Of a DNA stretch of 13,963 nucleotides, positions 12,908 through 13,963 are shown one piece after another. Below the pieces are notes generated by a model. The model had not been told where the DNA came from and searched no databases. It saw only the letters and a program-made list of their open reading frames with translations. A program made the translations under genes and the position numbers. This stretch comes from Treponema sp. (lineage in GTDB: Bacteria; Spirochaetota; Spirochaetia; Treponematales; Breznakiellaceae). The stretch covers positions 1 through 13,963 of the forward strand of contig JAISOQ010000289.1 in the NCBI GenBank assembly GCA_031275515.1. Reading direction: 5' to 3'. The number at the start of each line of letters is the position of its first letter. The stretch's first letter is position 1.

Positions 12908-13912
12908 CTATAAAATACCTTTTGTTCCGGATATTGATTCAAGCCATACAGGGCTGCTCTTAAACCCGTGAAAGAACATGCTGAAATCCCGGTACCAGCT
13001 CATGTTACATTCATTGCAGGGAGGGCGCATCAAATCTTTTTCTTCCATCGTGAGAATATTCCCCAGCACGTAAGGAAGCTGCATACAGGGACGCACGTCG
13101 AAAAACCAGTCTACAAAGAACACATGGCGGCCGCCGTGGCAGGCGTATTTCACCGTGGCGGGATCCTTGAGGTAATGAACGATATTCCGCATGGAAATCG
13201 GCATATTGATGATCCCGTACTTCCCTGTCTTCCTGAGCCTGATTGCGTCTTTAAGGCCGTGGATAACCTGTTCCCGGGACAGGCTTATCCCGTCGCCCCC
13301 CAGGGGGTATACTCCCGATTTCGAGAAGGTCGGATAATTCAGGGAAATGAAATCAAACCCCATGTTTTTAGCCCGGGCGCACACTTCTTCCAGCTTGTCA
13401 TAATTGTCGTTCCAGATAAGGACGGAAGCCATGGTCTTGAGGGTAGTTTTTTTCGCCATCTCCATGGCCTTTGCCATCTCATCCATGATATTGGGTATCT
13501 TGCGGGACTCGGCCATGGTAACAGGATCCCCGGAATCAAAGGAAATACTCAGAAGATCGCATCCGGCGCCTTCCAGCCGTTTCAGAATATCGCCGCGCAT
13601 CAGGAGCCGGGGAGCGGCGTTTAAAACCGCGTTGTTCATTTTCCGCCTGGTCGCAAGATCCACAAAATCAACCACATTCGGGTGAAGGAGGGGCTCTCCG
13701 CCGGTAATGGTAAGGTGCGACACCCCGAAATCGGCGAGCCGGTTTATTGCCGTTAAGGCTTTCTCTGTATCGACAAAAACCTTGGGCTGTTGTTTCCATA
13801 TATCGCAGAACGAACATTTTGCAATACAGGCGTTGGTGATTGCAAACTCCGTAAACCGCAGCCTGCCCTGAAGATAGTTTTTGGTAATGTTTCTTTTCTT
13901 CCCGTATGCCAT
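12908..13912 (-). CDS. Radical SAM enzyme with C-terminal cysteine cluster (SPASM-like)
   Basis: The 334-residue protein has the [4Fe-4S]-SAM motif C-x3-C-x2-C in TNACIAKCSFCDIW (cysteines 30, 34 and 37), the GGEPLLHP motif that contacts SAM, and the (beta/alpha) barrel signature SISFDSG. Toward the C-terminus CHGGRHVFFVDWFFDVRPC, then PPCNECNMSW, supply four or more cysteines for an auxiliary cluster of the SPASM/twitch type. The reaction is unknown; such enzymes modify peptides, lipids or cofactors. GGCAGG lies before ATG 13912. Directly downstream is a dead glycosyltransferase start, so it may once have been part of a glycolipid or surface-modification operon. The reading frame is intact. 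Confidence 0.88.
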   Translation of the reverse strand: MAYGKKRNITKNYLQGRLRFTEFAITNACIAKCSFCDIWKQQPKVFVDTEKALTAINRLADFGVSHLTITGGEPLLHPNVVDFVDLATRRKMNNAVLNAAPRLLMRGDILKRLEGAGCDLLSISFDSGDPVTMAESRKIPNIMDEMAKAMEMAKKTTLKTMASVLIWNDNYDKLEEVCARAKNMGFDFISLNYPTFSKSGVYPLGGDGISLSREQVIHGLKDAIRLRKTGKYGIINMPISMRNIVHYLKDPATVKYACHGGRHVFFVDWFFDVRPCMQLPYVLGNILTMEEKDLMRPPCNECNMSWYRDFSMFFHGFKSSPVWLESISGTKGIL

Positions 13913-13927
13913 ACAACCTGCCTTAAA

Positions 13928-13963
13928 TTAATTTATGATCCAATTTTATAAGTCAAGGAGGGG
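13928..13963 (-). promoter_or_regulatory. A+T-rich upstream region of the radical SAM gene with promoter-like boxes
   Basis: On the minus strand TTGACT (13956-13951) is followed by TATAAAAT (13950-13943) and, after 15 bp, by TAAATT (13935-13930). TTGACT with TAAATT is a sub-optimal promoter; alternatively TATAAAAT is a -10 box whose -35 lies at or beyond the window edge. A promoter here is likely, but the exact boxes are uncertain. Confidence 0.35.

Overview
The window looks like chromosomal DNA of a spirochaete, most likely a Treponema of the termite-gut type. This is inferred from the gene order murG, cvpA, DNA polymerase III delta-prime, histidine kinase, NtrC-type regulator, which I recall from treponemes, and from the mix of caspase-like/TPR, papain-like/DUF4384 and Rpn-like genes. 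No marker in the window fixes the species. Most of the DNA is G+C-rich, with one clearly A+T-rich gene (FRG domain, 9261-10190).

Layout. (1) 1-720: the 3' end of a secreted-type, Ser/Thr-rich protein with a metal-site-like DxSxS motif very near its C-terminus, then a terminator-like hairpin and a strong GC palindrome. (2) 810-6443, + strand: a tightly packed housekeeping block. It holds murG (lipid II synthesis), cvpA (membrane protein), the clamp-loader delta-prime subunit, a soluble PAS histidine kinase and a sigma-54-dependent response regulator. The last four are packed with a 3-bp gap or overlapping ends. (3) 6478-12894: an accessory block. It begins with a broken Rpn/PD-(D/E)XK transposase-nuclease gene and ends with a broken glycosyltransferase 5' end. 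Between them are a secreted papain-family (C1) peptidase with a DUF4384 tail, a small retropepsin-like aspartic protease on the opposite strand, a degenerate second copy of the C1 peptidase start, an FRG-domain protein, a lipoprotein-like caspase-fold protease with eight nearly identical TPR units, and a divergent XRE regulator. (4) 12908-13912, - strand: a radical SAM enzyme with a C-terminal cysteine cluster.

How the parts may work together. The kinase and regulator form an obvious phosphorelay pair that would drive sigma-54 promoters elsewhere; I see none in the window. In the accessory block three proteases of unrelated folds lie within 5 kb. The caspase-like gene has a good promoter whose -10 region and upstream flank each carry a copy of a 16-bp direct repeat. 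The repeat also lies upstream of the divergent XRE gene, so it is a natural operator candidate. A long leader with several hairpins follows that promoter. The FRG gene lies directly behind the caspase gene, after a convincing terminator. The FRG stop codon is supplied by the start of the dead second peptidase copy.

The best candidate for an undescribed system is XRE / caspase-TPR / FRG / C1-DUF4384 / aspartic protease. Its function is unknown; a regulated proteolytic stress or defence module is only a hypothesis. Three gene remnants within about 6.5 kb show that the region has been repeatedly rearranged.
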